Of a stretch of DNA of 64,000 nucleotides, positions 24,054 to 35,200 are shown in pieces (the first letter of the stretch is position 1; the number at the start of each line of letters is the position of its first letter). The notes under the pieces were generated by a model, which was given only the letters and a program-made list of their open reading frames with translations, ran no database searches and was not told where the DNA came from. The DNA comes from Rhodobacterales bacterium (GTDB lineage: Bacteria > Pseudomonadota > Alphaproteobacteria > Rhodobacterales > Rhodobacteraceae). The translations under genes and the position numbers were made by a program. The stretch spans positions 1 through 64,000 of the forward strand of contig PDSA01000029.1 of the NCBI GenBank assembly GCA_002748285.1, in the 5' to 3' direction.

Positions 24054-25442
24054 ATGCCAGATATTTCTGTCCCCACCGAAGCGCCGCATATGCGTAGTGA
24101 CTCCGTGCAGATTCGCACCTTCATCATCATCCGCTGGATCGCGATTTTCGGCCAGCTGATCGCCATCACCGTTGCGGTGCGGTTCTATGATTTGCAGCTG
24201 ATGCTGGTCCCCTGCTCTGTCGCCATTATTGCTTCGACCGCAACCAATCTGGTGGCGATGTATGTTTTCCCGGACAAGCGCCGACTGAACGAATTTCAGC
24301 TAACGATAATGTTTTTGTTTGATCTGACCCAGCTTGCCACCCTGCTGTTTCTGACCGGGGGGCTGAATAATCCGTTTTCGCTGCTGATTCTGGTGCCGGT
24401 CGCCATTTCTGCAACCGTGCTGCAATCGCGCGAAACGATCATTGTCGGGGTGGTGACACTGCTGCTGACCACAGTGCTGGGGCTATATTACATCCCCTTG
24501 CGCACCCATACCGGGGCGATTTTGGAAATGCCGGAGATTTTTCTGTTCGGCTTTTGGGTGGCGATTCTGATCGGCACGGTGTTTCTGGCGATCTATGTGC
24601 GCCGGGTGACGATCGAAATCGACACCACCGCCGAAGCCCTGCTGGCCACGCAAATGGCTCTGTCGCGGGAACAAAAGCTGACCGATCTGGGCGGAGTCAT
24701 CGCCGCCGCCGCGCATGAGCTGGGCACCCCTTTAGCGACGATCAAGCTGGTCAGCAGCGAGCTGATTGATGATCTGAAAGACCAGCCGCAACAGCGGGAA
24801 GATGCCGAGTTGATCCGCGAGCAAACCGACAGATGCCGCGATATTCTGCACTCAATGGGGCAGGCGGGGAAGGATGATCTGCATATCAGATATGCTCCGG
24901 TTTCCGCCGTGATCGAAGAAGCCGCTCAACCGCATATGAAACGCGGCAAACCGGTGACGATCTCGACCCTGCCCAGCGAAAATACTTCTCAGACTCAGCC
25001 CGACATTCGGCGGCAACCCGAGATCATCCATGGGCTGCGCAATCTGATTCAGAATGCGGTTGATTTCGCCAACAGTCAGATCTGGGTCGATATCATCTGG
25101 ACCGACAGCCAGATCATCATCAAGATCATCGACGATGGGGATGGCTTCCCGCCGCATCTGATCAAAAAGATCGGCGATCCCTTTGTTGGCCGGCCCATCA
25201 CGGCCCATCGGCAAAAGCCGCGCCCGGGTTACAAAGGCATGGGGCTGGGGTTGTTCATCGCCAAAACCCTGCTTGAACGCTCCGGCGGGACGCTGAGTTT
25301 TGCCAATGGGTGTGATCCGTTTCTGGCCGGCCCCGAGCGCCCGATCCGTTGCGGTGCAATCGTGCAGGTGATCTGGCCGCGCGATGTGATCAGCCGCAGT
25401 AAGCAACAGATCATTGGGGAAAACAAACCGATCAAGCTGTGA
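24054..25442 (+). CDS. regB: Redox sensor histidine kinase RegB (PrrB/ActS)
   Basis: A 462-residue sensor kinase. Six membrane helices occupy about residues 20-190, with the quinone-binding motif GGLNNPFSLL between helices. The H-box AAAHELGTPLATI places the phosphorylated histidine at 221. The redox-active cysteine in QTDRCRDIL is Cys261, close to its position in Rhodobacter RegB. The C-terminal ATPase domain has NLIQNAVDFA, DDGDGFP and GMGLGLFIAKTLLERSGG. The ATG at 24054 gives the family's usual length; its ribosome binding site is weak. It is divergent from senC-regA with only 92 bases between, so the two promoters overlap. Confidence 0.95.
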   Translation: MPDISVPTEAPHMRSDSVQIRTFIIIRWIAIFGQLIAITVAVRFYDLQLMLVPCSVAIIASTATNLVAMYVFPDKRRLNEFQLTIMFLFDLTQLATLLFLTGGLNNPFSLLILVPVAISATVLQSRETIIVGVVTLLLTTVLGLYYIPLRTHTGAILEMPEIFLFGFWVAILIGTVFLAIYVRRVTIEIDTTAEALLATQMALSREQKLTDLGGVIAAAAHELGTPLATIKLVSSELIDDLKDQPQQREDAELIREQTDRCRDILHSMGQAGKDDLHIRYAPVSAVIEEAAQPHMKRGKPVTISTLPSENTSQTQPDIRRQPEIIHGLRNLIQNAVDFANSQIWVDIIWTDSQIIIKIIDDGDGFPPHLIKKIGDPFVGRPITAHRQKPRPGYKGMGLGLFIAKTLLERSGGTLSFANGCDPFLAGPERPIRCGAIVQVIWPRDVISRSKQQIIGENKPIKL

Positions 25443-25523
25443 TCTCGCGCCACTTAACGTGGTATTAACCATTTTGGTAGAAGCCTGATCCCAAGTTTAA
25501 CTCTTCCTTGGCGGGTGCTGGAA

Positions 25524-27092
25524 ATGCAGGGCTTTGATATTCAGATTATACTTTTGGTTGTGGCGGTTTCTTTGACTGTGGCTATGGCATCTTCTTGGTT
25601 TTTAACCAATGTTGGAAAAAAGAAGCGTAAATCCACCTATCAGATCATGCTAGAAAGTGACGCTGAAACCGCGTTTTTGTTCGAGGATGACACCCTGATT
25701 GATGCAACCGATTCGGCCTATGAATTATTGGGGCCCAAAACAGAAAAGGCGCCGGATTTGCAGCGTTTGATCTCTGCGCTCAAATCTCGATTTTCAACTC
25801 TTGCGGATGATTTAAGGGCGCTGGGTGAGCAGGGTGACCTGACAATCATGCCCGACAATCCAGACGATACCGCCCGCATCAAGGCGCAATGGTGGAATGG
25901 CTTTGCCCGGCTGGTATTGGTTGATTCGATTGATAATACCGAATCCCCCTTGCGCACTAACACCAATATCGCCGCCCTGGAAGCAGAGCTGGATATTTTG
26001 CGCAGAACCACCAAGCTGGCACCCTATTTGGTCTGGCAAGAGCAAGCAAATGGGGTGATTGACTGGGCCAATGCGGCCTATCTGGCTCTAGCCAATTCGC
26101 AAAAGCCTGGCCAGAATCACAACAGCTGGCCTCCGGCGCGACTGTTTGAAATCAGTCAGGATCAGATCAACGAACCCAACCCAAAAACCATCCGTACCTC
26201 GATCGATAGGGGCAAGGGGAAAAGCCCGCTCTGGTTTGATATTTCCTGCAAAAAGGTCAATGAGTCAAAGCTATGTTTTGCCACCCCAGCAGATGAGGCG
26301 GTCAAGGCTGAAACCACGCAAAAGACCTTTATCCAGACCCTGACCAAGACATTTGCGCATATCTCGACCGGGCTGGCAATTTTTGACAAATCCCGCAAAC
26401 TGGTGCTGTTCAACCCGGCGCTGACCGATATGACCAAACTGCCTTTTGCCTTTCTCAGCATGAAACCCACGCTGTTTGCCACACTGGACCGTTTGCGCGA
26501 AAGCCAAATGATGCCAGAGCCCAGGGATTACAAAAGCTGGCGCGATAAAATGGCGGCTCTGGAGCGGGCCGCCACTGATGGCAATTACGAAGAAATCTGG
26601 AACCTGCCGGGCGGGCAAACCTATCGCGTCACCGGGCGGCCTTACCCGGATGGGGCGGTGGCGCTGATGTTTGAGGATATCTCGGCCGAAATATCCCTGA
26701 CCCGCAATTTCCGCCGCGAACTGGAAATCAGCCAATCGGTGCTGGATACTCTGGACGATGCGGTGGCGGTGTTTTCCTCGACCGGGACGATTCTGATGTC
26801 AAACACGGCTTATACCGAGCTGTGGGGGGTTGACCCCAGCTCGACCTTTGGTGAATTCGGCATTGCCGACGCCATCCGCAACTGGCAGGAAGTCTGCGAT
26901 CCAACGCCTTTATGGGATGAATTGCAGGCCTTCATCACCAATCCCGGCCAACGCACCGAATGGTATGGGGACGCCATGCTGGATGATGGCCGCCCGCTGG
27001 CTTGCCGGTTCTCGCCACTGTCCAGTGGCACCACCCTAGTGCAATTCCGCGTTTTGCAGCCGCAGAACGAAAATGAGCCCCTGCCCGGCTGA
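25524..27092 (+). CDS. divL: PAS-domain protein DivL-like, without a histidine kinase domain
   Basis: A 522-residue protein with one N-terminal membrane helix (about residues 5-26), a KKKRK basic stop-transfer segment and several PAS-like regions. The clearest are GLAIFDKSRKLVLFNPAL and VLDTLDDAVAVFSSTGTILMSN (given in part). It ends after the last PAS domain; no H-box or ATPase domain follows. Position supports DivL: in Caulobacter and relatives divL precedes tsaE, amgK and murU, as here. Rhodobacter capsulatus also has a kinase-less DivL acting in the CckA-ChpT-CtrA pathway that controls motility and gene transfer agents. ATG 25524 is preferred over GTG 25515; neither has a strong ribosome binding site. 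Confidence 0.75.
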   Translation: MQGFDIQIILLVVAVSLTVAMASSWFLTNVGKKKRKSTYQIMLESDAETAFLFEDDTLIDATDSAYELLGPKTEKAPDLQRLISALKSRFSTLADDLRALGEQGDLTIMPDNPDDTARIKAQWWNGFARLVLVDSIDNTESPLRTNTNIAALEAELDILRRTTKLAPYLVWQEQANGVIDWANAAYLALANSQKPGQNHNSWPPARLFEISQDQINEPNPKTIRTSIDRGKGKSPLWFDISCKKVNESKLCFATPADEAVKAETTQKTFIQTLTKTFAHISTGLAIFDKSRKLVLFNPALTDMTKLPFAFLSMKPTLFATLDRLRESQMMPEPRDYKSWRDKMAALERAATDGNYEEIWNLPGGQTYRVTGRPYPDGAVALMFEDISAEISLTRNFRRELEISQSVLDTLDDAVAVFSSTGTILMSNTAYTELWGVDPSSTFGEFGIADAIRNWQEVCDPTPLWDELQAFITNPGQRTEWYGDAMLDDGRPLACRFSPLSSGTTLVQFRVLQPQNENEPLPG

Positions 27093-27155
27093 CAAAATTG
27101 CACAAAGGCCATATCACAGCTTTGCCTTGCTGTCTGGTCGGGGTAATGTCAGGGC

Positions 27156-27626
27156 ATGTGTTCAATTCAACTTAGACTTGCCTGTGAAAATGAAACCTTG
27201 GCGCTGGCGCAAAAACTTGCGCCCTGGCTTGGGGCTGGGGATGTGGTTTTGCTTGAAGGGCCAATCGGGGCGGGCAAAAGCTTTTTCGCCCGCGCGCTGA
27301 TTCTGTCGCTGCTGCCCGAGCCCGAAGACATCCCTTCGCCGACTTTCACTCTTGTGCAAAGCTATGACGCGGGGCGTTTTGACATCTGGCATTGCGATCT
27401 ATACCGGTTAAGCAGCAGTTTTGAGGCTCAGGAGCTGGGGCTGGAGGATGCTTTTGAAACCGCGCTTTGCCTGATTGAGTGGCCCGACCGGCTGGCGAGC
27501 CTCACGCCGCAAAACGCTCTGACGATTGAGCTGCAAACAACCGACATTCCTGACGAACGTCTGATCCGGCTCAGCGCAACCGATCCGCGCTGGGCAAAGA
27601 TATTGGAGCGGCTGGATGGAGCGTAG
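27156..27626 (+). CDS. tsaE: tRNA threonylcarbamoyladenosine biosynthesis ATPase TsaE
   Basis: A 156-residue P-loop ATPase needed by the TsaD-TsaB complex for the t6A modification of ANN-decoding tRNAs. Visible motifs are the Walker A LLEGPIGAGKSFFARAL (near residues 33-49), the switch segment SPTFTLVQSYD, HCDLYRL and the Walker B-like LCLIEWPDRL. It overlaps amgK by 11 bases. The 63-base gap after divL shows no clear promoter, so it may be read through from divL. Confidence 0.92.
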   Translation: MCSIQLRLACENETLALAQKLAPWLGAGDVVLLEGPIGAGKSFFARALILSLLPEPEDIPSPTFTLVQSYDAGRFDIWHCDLYRLSSSFEAQELGLEDAFETALCLIEWPDRLASLTPQNALTIELQTTDIPDERLIRLSATDPRWAKILERLDGA

Positions 27627-28617
27627 CCAGCTTATCGACGCATTTCTGGGCCAAAACGGCTGGGGCGCAGCGCGGCGCAGGCATCTTGCCGGGGATGCCT
27701 CTGATCGCAAATATCTGCGTTTGTTTGATGATCAGACCAGCGAAACCGCCATTTTGATGGATGCGCCCCCGGGTCAGGACATCGACAATTTTATCCGCAT
27801 CACCGACTATCTGCGCCAAAACCAACTGAACGCCCCGCGCATTCTGGCACAAGATGCGCCGCATGGCTTGTTACTGTTGCAGGATTTCGGCGATGCTCTG
27901 TTTGCGCGCTTGTTGCAAAGCCAACCGGAACTGGAAACCACGCTATACCGCGCCGCGGTGGATGTATTGATCAAACTGCACCGCAGCACCCCGCCGCGTG
28001 GTCTGCTGGACTATTCGGCCGAGGTGATGGCCGAGTTTATCTCTCCGGTCTTTGAATTCTATCCGGGTCACAAGCCGCAAATGGCCGCGGTCCAATCCGA
28101 GCTGCACGCCCTGCTGCACAAACACTGTACCGACCCGCCGGTGATCGCACTGCGCGACTACCATGCCGAAAACCTGATCTGGTTGCCCGAAAACACCGGC
28201 ACGCAACGGGTTGGGCTGCTGGATTATCAGGACGCAGTTCTGGCGCAGCCCGCCTATGATCTGGTCTCTCTGCTTCAGGACGCCCGTCGCGATGTTTCCG
28301 CTGAGAGTCAGGCCAAAATGATCCGGTATTACACCGACCGCATCAAGGCTGACAAAAACGCCTTTCAGCTGAATTACGCCCTGCAAGGTGCCCAGCGCAA
28401 TCTTCGGATTATCGGCATTTTCGCCCGCCTGTGCACTGTCGCGGCCAAGCCCGGCTATCTTGACCTGATCCCCCGGGTGTGGCGAAATCTGCAACAGAAC
28501 CTGACCCACCCCGAACTTGGCCGACTGAATGATCTGGTGTCCGCCGCCCTGCCCGCCCCCAGCCCGGCCATTTTGGAGCAACTGAGAACACAATGCCCAC
28601 CCAACCCAACGCCATAA
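27616..28617 (+). CDS. amgK: N-acetylmuramate/N-acetylglucosamine kinase AmgK
   Basis: A 333-residue aminoglycoside-phosphotransferase-fold kinase. The N-lobe has LAGDASDRKYLRL; the catalytic loop LRDYHAENLIWLP and metal-binding GLLDYQDA are intact. AmgK phosphorylates the anomeric position of MurNAc (and GlcNAc) recovered from turned-over peptidoglycan, feeding MurU. The adjacent murU gene, with a 25-base overlap, strongly supports AmgK over a generic phosphotransferase. Proline-rich ends close the protein. Confidence 0.9.
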   Translation: MERSQLIDAFLGQNGWGAARRRHLAGDASDRKYLRLFDDQTSETAILMDAPPGQDIDNFIRITDYLRQNQLNAPRILAQDAPHGLLLLQDFGDALFARLLQSQPELETTLYRAAVDVLIKLHRSTPPRGLLDYSAEVMAEFISPVFEFYPGHKPQMAAVQSELHALLHKHCTDPPVIALRDYHAENLIWLPENTGTQRVGLLDYQDAVLAQPAYDLVSLLQDARRDVSAESQAKMIRYYTDRIKADKNAFQLNYALQGAQRNLRIIGIFARLCTVAAKPGYLDLIPRVWRNLQQNLTHPELGRLNDLVSAALPAPSPAILEQLRTQCPPNPTP

Positions 28618-29282
28618 TGCTGTTCGCCGCCGGGTTTGGCACCCGGATGCAAGAGCTGACCAAAGACAGGCCCAAGCCTCTGATCAAGGTTGCCGGCACG
28701 GCTTTGATCGACCACGCGCTGGCCATGATTGCAGATGCACATATCGGTAAAACGGTGGTCAACACCCACTACCTGCCCCAGATGATGGCCACGCATCTGG
28801 CTGGCAAAAACGTGACTATTTCCCATGAAACCGAGATTCTGGAAACCGGAGGCGGCCTGCGTCATGCGCTGCCCCTGCTGGGTCAGGGGCCGGTTTTTAC
28901 CCTGAATTCGGACGCGGTGTGGCGTGGCCAGAATCCGTTAAAGGCCTTGGCCAATGCATGGGACCCTGACAAGATGGATGCGCTTTTGTTGCTGATCCCG
29001 CCGGAAAATACCCTTGGCCATACCGGCAACGGGGATTTTGAAATCAGCAACACCGGAGCCCTGACACGCAGCCCCGGCCTGGTCTATTCTGGTGCGCAGA
29101 TCATCAAGACGGACAGGCTGCATGACATTGACCAAACCCGCTTTTCGTTGAATGTGTTGTGGAATGAGATGATTCGGCATAACCGAGTTTTTGGGCATGT
29201 GTATGATGGCAAGTGGTGCGATGTAGGAAGCCCGCAAGGCATTGAAACCGCTGAAAAAATGCTAAAGGGTGCCCATGTTTAG
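28593..29282 (+). CDS. murU: N-acetylmuramate alpha-1-phosphate uridylyltransferase MurU
   Basis: A 229-residue sugar-nucleotidyltransferase with the signature LFAAGFGTRMQELTKDRPKPL (residues about 10-30, quoted in part as AAGFGTRM) and ETGGGLRHALPLLG. NSDAVW supplies the metal-binding aspartate and WCDVGSPQGI the C-terminal motif. It makes UDP-MurNAc from MurNAc-1-phosphate, completing the AmgK/MurU recycling bypass that avoids de novo MurA-dependent synthesis. It overlaps addB by 8 bases. Confidence 0.9.
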   Translation: MPTQPNAIMLFAAGFGTRMQELTKDRPKPLIKVAGTALIDHALAMIADAHIGKTVVNTHYLPQMMATHLAGKNVTISHETEILETGGGLRHALPLLGQGPVFTLNSDAVWRGQNPLKALANAWDPDKMDALLLLIPPENTLGHTGNGDFEISNTGALTRSPGLVYSGAQIIKTDRLHDIDQTRFSLNVLWNEMIRHNRVFGHVYDGKWCDVGSPQGIETAEKMLKGAHV

Positions 29283-32220
29283 CCCCACAAAAGCCCCCAG
29301 AGTCTTCGGCATCCCGCTGGGGGTAGATTTCCCGGATGCGCTGGTGCAGGGGGTGCTGGCCAGAACCTCGGGCATGGCGCCGGAATATCTGCCCAGCGTT
29401 GAAATCTTTGTAAACACCCACCGGATGCAGCGCCGGATTCATGATATTTTCACCTCCGGCCCCGCCCGCCTGCTGCCCAAAATCCGCCTGATCACCGATC
29501 TCAGCCAAAGTGTTGATGTGCTGGGCCTGCCCCCCGCAGTCTCCAAACTCAGACGCAGGCTTGAGTTGTCGCAGATGGTCGCCCGGCTGATCAAAATCCA
29601 GCCTGATCTTGCCCCGCGTGCGGCGGTGTTTGATCTGGCCGATAGTCTGGCCGACTTGATGGACGAAATGCAAAGCGAAGGTGTGGCCCCCGATGTTTTG
29701 GCAAAAATCGACGTGTCGAATCATTCGGAACACTGGGAGCGGTCGCTCAAATTCATTCAGCTGATTCAAGGCTATTTCGGTGAGGATGCGCAAAACCACC
29801 CCGATACCGAAAGCCGCCAGCGTCTGGTAGTCGAGCTGCTCGCCGCGAAATGGCAGACGGCCCCGCCCAAACATCCAGTGATCATTGCCGGTTCGACCGG
29901 ATCACGTGGGGCAACGCATATATTGATGAGCGCCGTGGCCCGCTTGCCCCAAGGGGCGATTGTTTTGCCCGGCTTTGATTTTGACCTGCCCGAGCCCATC
30001 TGGACAGTGCTAGACGATGCCTTGACCAGCGCCGACCACCCGCAATTCCGGTTTCGCGCCCTGCAAAAGAGCCTTGAGATCAGCCCCGGCGATGTGCAGC
30101 CTTGGTCCGATGCAAAACCCTTCAGCGCCCCCAGAAACCGGCTGGTTTCAATGGCGTTGCGCCCCGCGCCGGTGACGGATCAATGGATGTCCGAGGGCAA
30201 AGACCTGATCCATCTGCAACAGGCGACCGAAAAAATGGCCTTGGTGCAAGCACCATCTTTGCGCGCCGAAGCGCTGGCAATTGCCCTGAAATTACGCGAA
30301 TGCGCCGAAACCGGCAAAACGGCGGCGCTGATCACCCCGGATCGGGTGCTGACCCGGCAAGTCACCGCCGCGCTCGACCGGTGGCGGATTGAGCCCGATG
30401 ACAGCGCTGGCTTGCCCCTGACCATGTCGGCTCCGGGCCGGTTTTTGCTGCAAGTTGCGGCTCTGTTCGGGCAGATTTTGACCTCGGAGGCGCTGCTTGC
30501 CCTGCTCAAACACCCTCTGACCCATAGCGGGCAGGATGAGCGCGGCGACCATTTGCGCTGGACCCGCGATCTGGAACTGCACATTCGCCAAAAAGGCCCG
30601 CCTTTTCCCAGCGCCCAAAGCCTGACGCGCTGGGCTGCAGAGGGCAAAGATGACGGGCGGCGCGAATGGGCCGCTTGGCTGGGCGGTTTGCTGGAGGGGC
30701 TGCAACAGGTCAACAAGCGCAGTCTGGGCGATCACTTTCAACACCATTTGCAACTGGCCGAGTCTCTAGCCTCCGGCCCCGGTGAAACCGGCAGCGGGCA
30801 GCTGTGGGAAAAACCCGCCGGCATCAAGGCCCGCAAACAGGTAGACGAGCTGCAACAGAACGCCGATTTTGGCGGGGATCTGGCTGCATTTGACTATCTG
30901 AACCTGTTACGCAACCTGCTGAGTCAGGCTCAGGTTCACGACCCAACCCGGCCCCATCCGGGCGTCATGATCTGGGGCACGCTGGAAGCGCGGGTTCAGG
31001 GGGCTGATCTGGTCATTTTGGGCGGCCTGAACGAAGGTATCTGGCCCAGCGCGCCCAATCCCGACCCGTGGCTGAACCGTCCGATGCGAAAAGAGGCCGG
31101 GTTGCTGTTGCCCGAGCGCCAGATCGGCCTGTCCGCCCATGATTTTCAACAGGCGATTGCGGCGAAAGAGGTCTGGCTGACCCGCGCCATCCGCGATTCC
31201 GAAGCACAAACTGTGCCATCGCGTTGGCTGAACCGGCTGGAAAACCTGCTAACCGGGCTGAAGGATACAGGCGGAGAGGCGGCCTTTGACGCGATGAAAC
31301 ACCGTGGGGATGCGCTGCTGACCATGGTTGACCAGCTTGAGGAAATCACCGATCAGCTTGCCCCCGCGCCGCGGCCTTCGCCTGCTCCGGGGCCGGATGC
31401 TCAGCCCAAATCGCTGTCTGTCACCGGCATCACCAAGCTGATCCGCGACCCATATGCGATTTACGCCAGCAAAATTCTGCATCTTTATCCGCTCAATCCG
31501 CTGCGTCAGGAGCCGGATGCACCGATGGCAGGCACCGTGATCCACCGGATTTTGGAGCGCTTTATCGACGAGCGCGGTCAGGAAACGCTGGATGATGCAA
31601 AATCGCGCCTGATGCAAATCGCAGATGAAGTGCTTGCCAAAGACGCGCCATGGCCCGCCGCCCGCTGTTTTTGGCGGGCCAAGCTGGCGCGGGTGGCTGA
31701 TTGGTTTTTGGCAGGCGAGGAACAACGACGTGCCTTGGCGGCTCCTTTTGCGTTAGAGCAAAAGGGGGCGGCCAAAGTTGGGGCGCTCGATGTGACGCTG
31801 GTGGCCAAGGCGGACCGGATTGACCGATCGGCTGACGGGCTTACCTATATTTACGACTATAAAACCGGCAAGCCGCAGACCCAAAAGCAGCAGCTGGAAT
31901 TTGACAAACAGCTTTTGCTGACGGCGGCGATGGTTGAAAACGCAGGCTTTGCCGGGCTGGCCGATACCCGGGTCGAACAGGCGGCCTATATCGGGATGGG
32001 ATCAAAACCCGAGATCGTGACTGCGCCGTTAGATCAAGTCGGGACAGGGCAGGTTTGGGTTGAGTTAGAGACACTTTTGAGCAGCTATCTGACGGGTCAA
32101 AAGGGTTATACCTCGCGGCGGGCAATGGAAAAAATGAAGTATAATTATGACTATGATCACTTGGCGCGGTATGGGGAATGGGACGAAACCATGCCGGCAA
32201 AAAAGGTTAAGCTGACATGA
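29275..32220 (+). CDS. addB: Double-strand break repair protein AddB
   Basis: A 981-residue subunit of the alphaproteobacterial AddAB helicase-nuclease that processes broken DNA ends for RecA loading. The N-terminal region is a degenerate helicase lacking a Walker A motif, as usual in this group. Conserved pieces include VFVNTHRMQRRI-like (here EIFVNTHRMQRRI), AGSTGSRGATHILMSAVA and the middle LGGLNEGIWPS. The C-terminal PD-(D/E)XK nuclease has AGTVIHRILERF and DYKTGKPQT near residue 860. ATG 29275 is chosen because AAAGGG lies 6 bases upstream; a GTG six bases earlier lacks spacing. Confidence 0.92.
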   Translation: MFSPTKAPRVFGIPLGVDFPDALVQGVLARTSGMAPEYLPSVEIFVNTHRMQRRIHDIFTSGPARLLPKIRLITDLSQSVDVLGLPPAVSKLRRRLELSQMVARLIKIQPDLAPRAAVFDLADSLADLMDEMQSEGVAPDVLAKIDVSNHSEHWERSLKFIQLIQGYFGEDAQNHPDTESRQRLVVELLAAKWQTAPPKHPVIIAGSTGSRGATHILMSAVARLPQGAIVLPGFDFDLPEPIWTVLDDALTSADHPQFRFRALQKSLEISPGDVQPWSDAKPFSAPRNRLVSMALRPAPVTDQWMSEGKDLIHLQQATEKMALVQAPSLRAEALAIALKLRECAETGKTAALITPDRVLTRQVTAALDRWRIEPDDSAGLPLTMSAPGRFLLQVAALFGQILTSEALLALLKHPLTHSGQDERGDHLRWTRDLELHIRQKGPPFPSAQSLTRWAAEGKDDGRREWAAWLGGLLEGLQQVNKRSLGDHFQHHLQLAESLASGPGETGSGQLWEKPAGIKARKQVDELQQNADFGGDLAAFDYLNLLRNLLSQAQVHDPTRPHPGVMIWGTLEARVQGADLVILGGLNEGIWPSAPNPDPWLNRPMRKEAGLLLPERQIGLSAHDFQQAIAAKEVWLTRAIRDSEAQTVPSRWLNRLENLLTGLKDTGGEAAFDAMKHRGDALLTMVDQLEEITDQLAPAPRPSPAPGPDAQPKSLSVTGITKLIRDPYAIYASKILHLYPLNPLRQEPDAPMAGTVIHRILERFIDERGQETLDDAKSRLMQIADEVLAKDAPWPAARCFWRAKLARVADWFLAGEEQRRALAAPFALEQKGAAKVGALDVTLVAKADRIDRSADGLTYIYDYKTGKPQTQKQQLEFDKQLLLTAAMVENAGFAGLADTRVEQAAYIGMGSKPEIVTAPLDQVGTGQVWVELETLLSSYLTGQKGYTSRRAMEKMKYNYDYDHLARYGEWDETMPAKKVKLT

Positions 32221-35200
32221 TCCGGCGCAATGAAGCAACCGAAATGCAGGTGCGGGCGGCCACGCCAGGGGCGTCTACATGGCTGTCGGCCAATGCGGGC
32301 TCGGGCAAGACGCGGGTGTTGACCGACCGGGTGGCGCGGCTGCTGCTGGATGGGGTATCGCCGCAGCATATTTTGTGTCTGACCTACACCACCGCAGCCG
32401 CCAGCGAGATGCAGAACCGGCTGTTCAAACGGCTGGGCGTTTGGGCGATGCAAGGCACAGACGAGCTGACCGCAGAGTTGCGTGAGTTGGGGTTTGAGCA
32501 TGACATCAACACTGAAGAGCTGCAAAACGCCCGCAGGCTGTTTGCCCGCGCCATTGAAACGCCGGGTGGGCTGAAAATCCAGACGATCCACTCTTTTTGC
32601 GCCTCTTTGCTGCGGCGTTTCCCGCTTGAGGCCGGTGTTTCCCCGCAATTCAAAGAGATGGATGAGCGCACCTCAAAGCTGTTGCGCGCCAATATCGTTG
32701 AGGAAATGGCCGAGGGGGAGGATGTCTCGGCGATTGAGGCGATTGCCGCCTATCACTATGACAGCGATCTGGACAAGCTGACCTCGGAAATTGCCAAATA
32801 TCGCGAGCTGTTTGGAGGGGGAACCAGCGTTGATGATATTTGGAAAATCTTTGGGCTCAAGGCCGGTTTCAACGCTGAGTCCATCCATAAAGCGGTGCTA
32901 TTGGGGGGTGAGCGTGAGCTGCTGAAATCCGTTTTGCCCTATCTGGAAAATGGCAAAGCTACCGATGTGAAAGCAGCCGGCAAAATCAGAGAAGCGCTGC
33001 GCAAACCGGATCAGGCCGGGTTGGTTGAGGGTTTGGAATTAGCCTTTTTAACCCAAGCCGGAATCGTGTCAAAGCGCGGTACTCCAACCAAAGATGTGGC
33101 TCTTGACCTGGGCGATTTATTTGATCCGCTTGAAAAGCTAAAAGCAAGGATTGAAGAGGGCAAAAACCTGAAAAATAGTCTCTATTCTGCGGAAAAGACG
33201 CTTGCTCTTTACAAATTCGCCAACAGGTTTTTACCCCTTTATGCCGAACAAAAGCAGCAAAAAGGTTGGCTGGATTTCGATGATCTGATCCTGCTGACCG
33301 CCAAATTGCTGAACAATCCAGCGGTTGCCCAGTGGGTTTTGTTCCGTCTGGATGGCGGCATTAACCATATTCTGGTTGATGAAGCCCAAGACACCAGCCC
33401 GCAGCAATGGCATGTGATTGAGCGTCTGGCGCAGGAATTCAGCGCTGGCGAAGGCACCCATAGCGGCCAGCCCCGCACGATTTTCGTTGTCGGCGATGAA
33501 AAGCAATCCATCTACTCGTTTCAGGGCGCCGACCCGGATGAATTTGATCGGATGAAGCGGCATTTTGCGCAAAAGCTAGCCGAGGCACATACGCCGCTGA
33601 ACGAATTGCAACTGACCTATTCCTTCCGCTCGGCCGAACCCATCATGCGGCTGGTGGATTGCACGTTTCAAAACCGCGATGGGTTGGATTTTGCCAGCAA
33701 CACCAAACATATCGCTTTTAAAGAGCAGATGCCGGGCCGGGTTGACCATTGGCCAATGATCGCCAAATCTGACGCGGCCGAGCAAAAAGAATGGTATGAT
33801 CCCACCGATATGCTGGCCAATAACAATGAAAAAATCATTCTGGCCCGGCAGGTTGCGGAAAACATCCGCAAACTCTGCGATAATGGCGATCTGATCCCAC
33901 AGGAAATTGGGAATTCAGGCAAATATGAGATGCGCCCGGTGACCGAAGGGGATTTTCTGATCCTTGTGCGTAACAGGCGCTCTGGTTTGTTTCAAGAGAT
34001 CATCCGGGCTTGCAAATCCGCCGGTCTGGCGATTGCCGGGGCGGACCGTCTGAAAATCGGGGGCGAGCTGGCGGTGAAGGATTTGACCGCGCTGCTGTCC
34101 TTTCTGGCCACGCCCGAAGACGATCTGTCACTGGCCGCGGTGCTGCGCTCACCTCTGTTTGACTGGGACGAACAAGCGCTGTTCGATCTGGCCCACAAAC
34201 GGGAAAAGGGCAGCTTTTTATGGGCCGCTCTGCGCAATCAGGATCGGCATCAGGATGATCTGGAAATCCTGAATGATTTGCGCAAACATGCGGACTTTTT
34301 AAGGCCATATGAGCTGCTCGAACGGGTTTTGACCCGGTTTGAGGGCCGCAAAAACCTGCTGGCCCGTCTGGGGGCCGAAGCCGAGGACGGCATTGATGCG
34401 CTACTGGATCAGGCGATGAATTATGAGCGGCTCAGCATCCCCAGCCTGACGGGTTTCATCACATGGATGCAAACCGAAGAGGTCGAGATCAAACGGCAGA
34501 TGGACAGCGGCAGCAACCAGATCCGGGTGATGACGGTGCATGGGGCCAAGGGGCTGGAATCTCCGATTGTTATTCTGCCGGATACCGCCGAATGGCCGCT
34601 GCGGATTCGGGGTGAGATTTATCAAACCGATGCCGGGCCAGTCTGGCAGGTAACGGCGGACAAAAGCCCGGAAATAGTCTCTAACACACGGGATATCATG
34701 CGTCAGAACCAAAAACGCGAGCGTATGAGGTTACTCTATGTGGCGATGACGCGGGCGGAAAAATGGTTGATCATTTGCGGGGCCGGGACGGATAAAAATG
34801 GCCAAAGCTGGCACGGCATCACCAAATCCGGCATGGAAACCGCCGGGGCGGTGCAGCATTCTTTTGACAATGGCCCCGGCTTGCGCCTGCAATCGGGCGA
34901 CTGGACCGGGCCGCTGGCCGAGGCCAAGCCCGACTCCGAGCAAGCCACAGCCACGCTCCCGGATTGGGCGCTCCAACCGGCCGAGACTCCTGCACGGCCG
35001 GCCAAGGCGCTGTCGCCCTCTGATTTGGGCGGGGCCAAGGCGATTTATAATGACGATCAGGGGCTATCAGAAGAGCAGGCCATGCAACGGGGCAGCCGAA
35101 TCCATGTGTTGCTGGAGCATCTGCCCAATCATCCGCGCCCAGACTGGCCGCAACTGGCGAAAAACATGCTGCCGGATTGCGACGAGGCCGCGTTCAACGA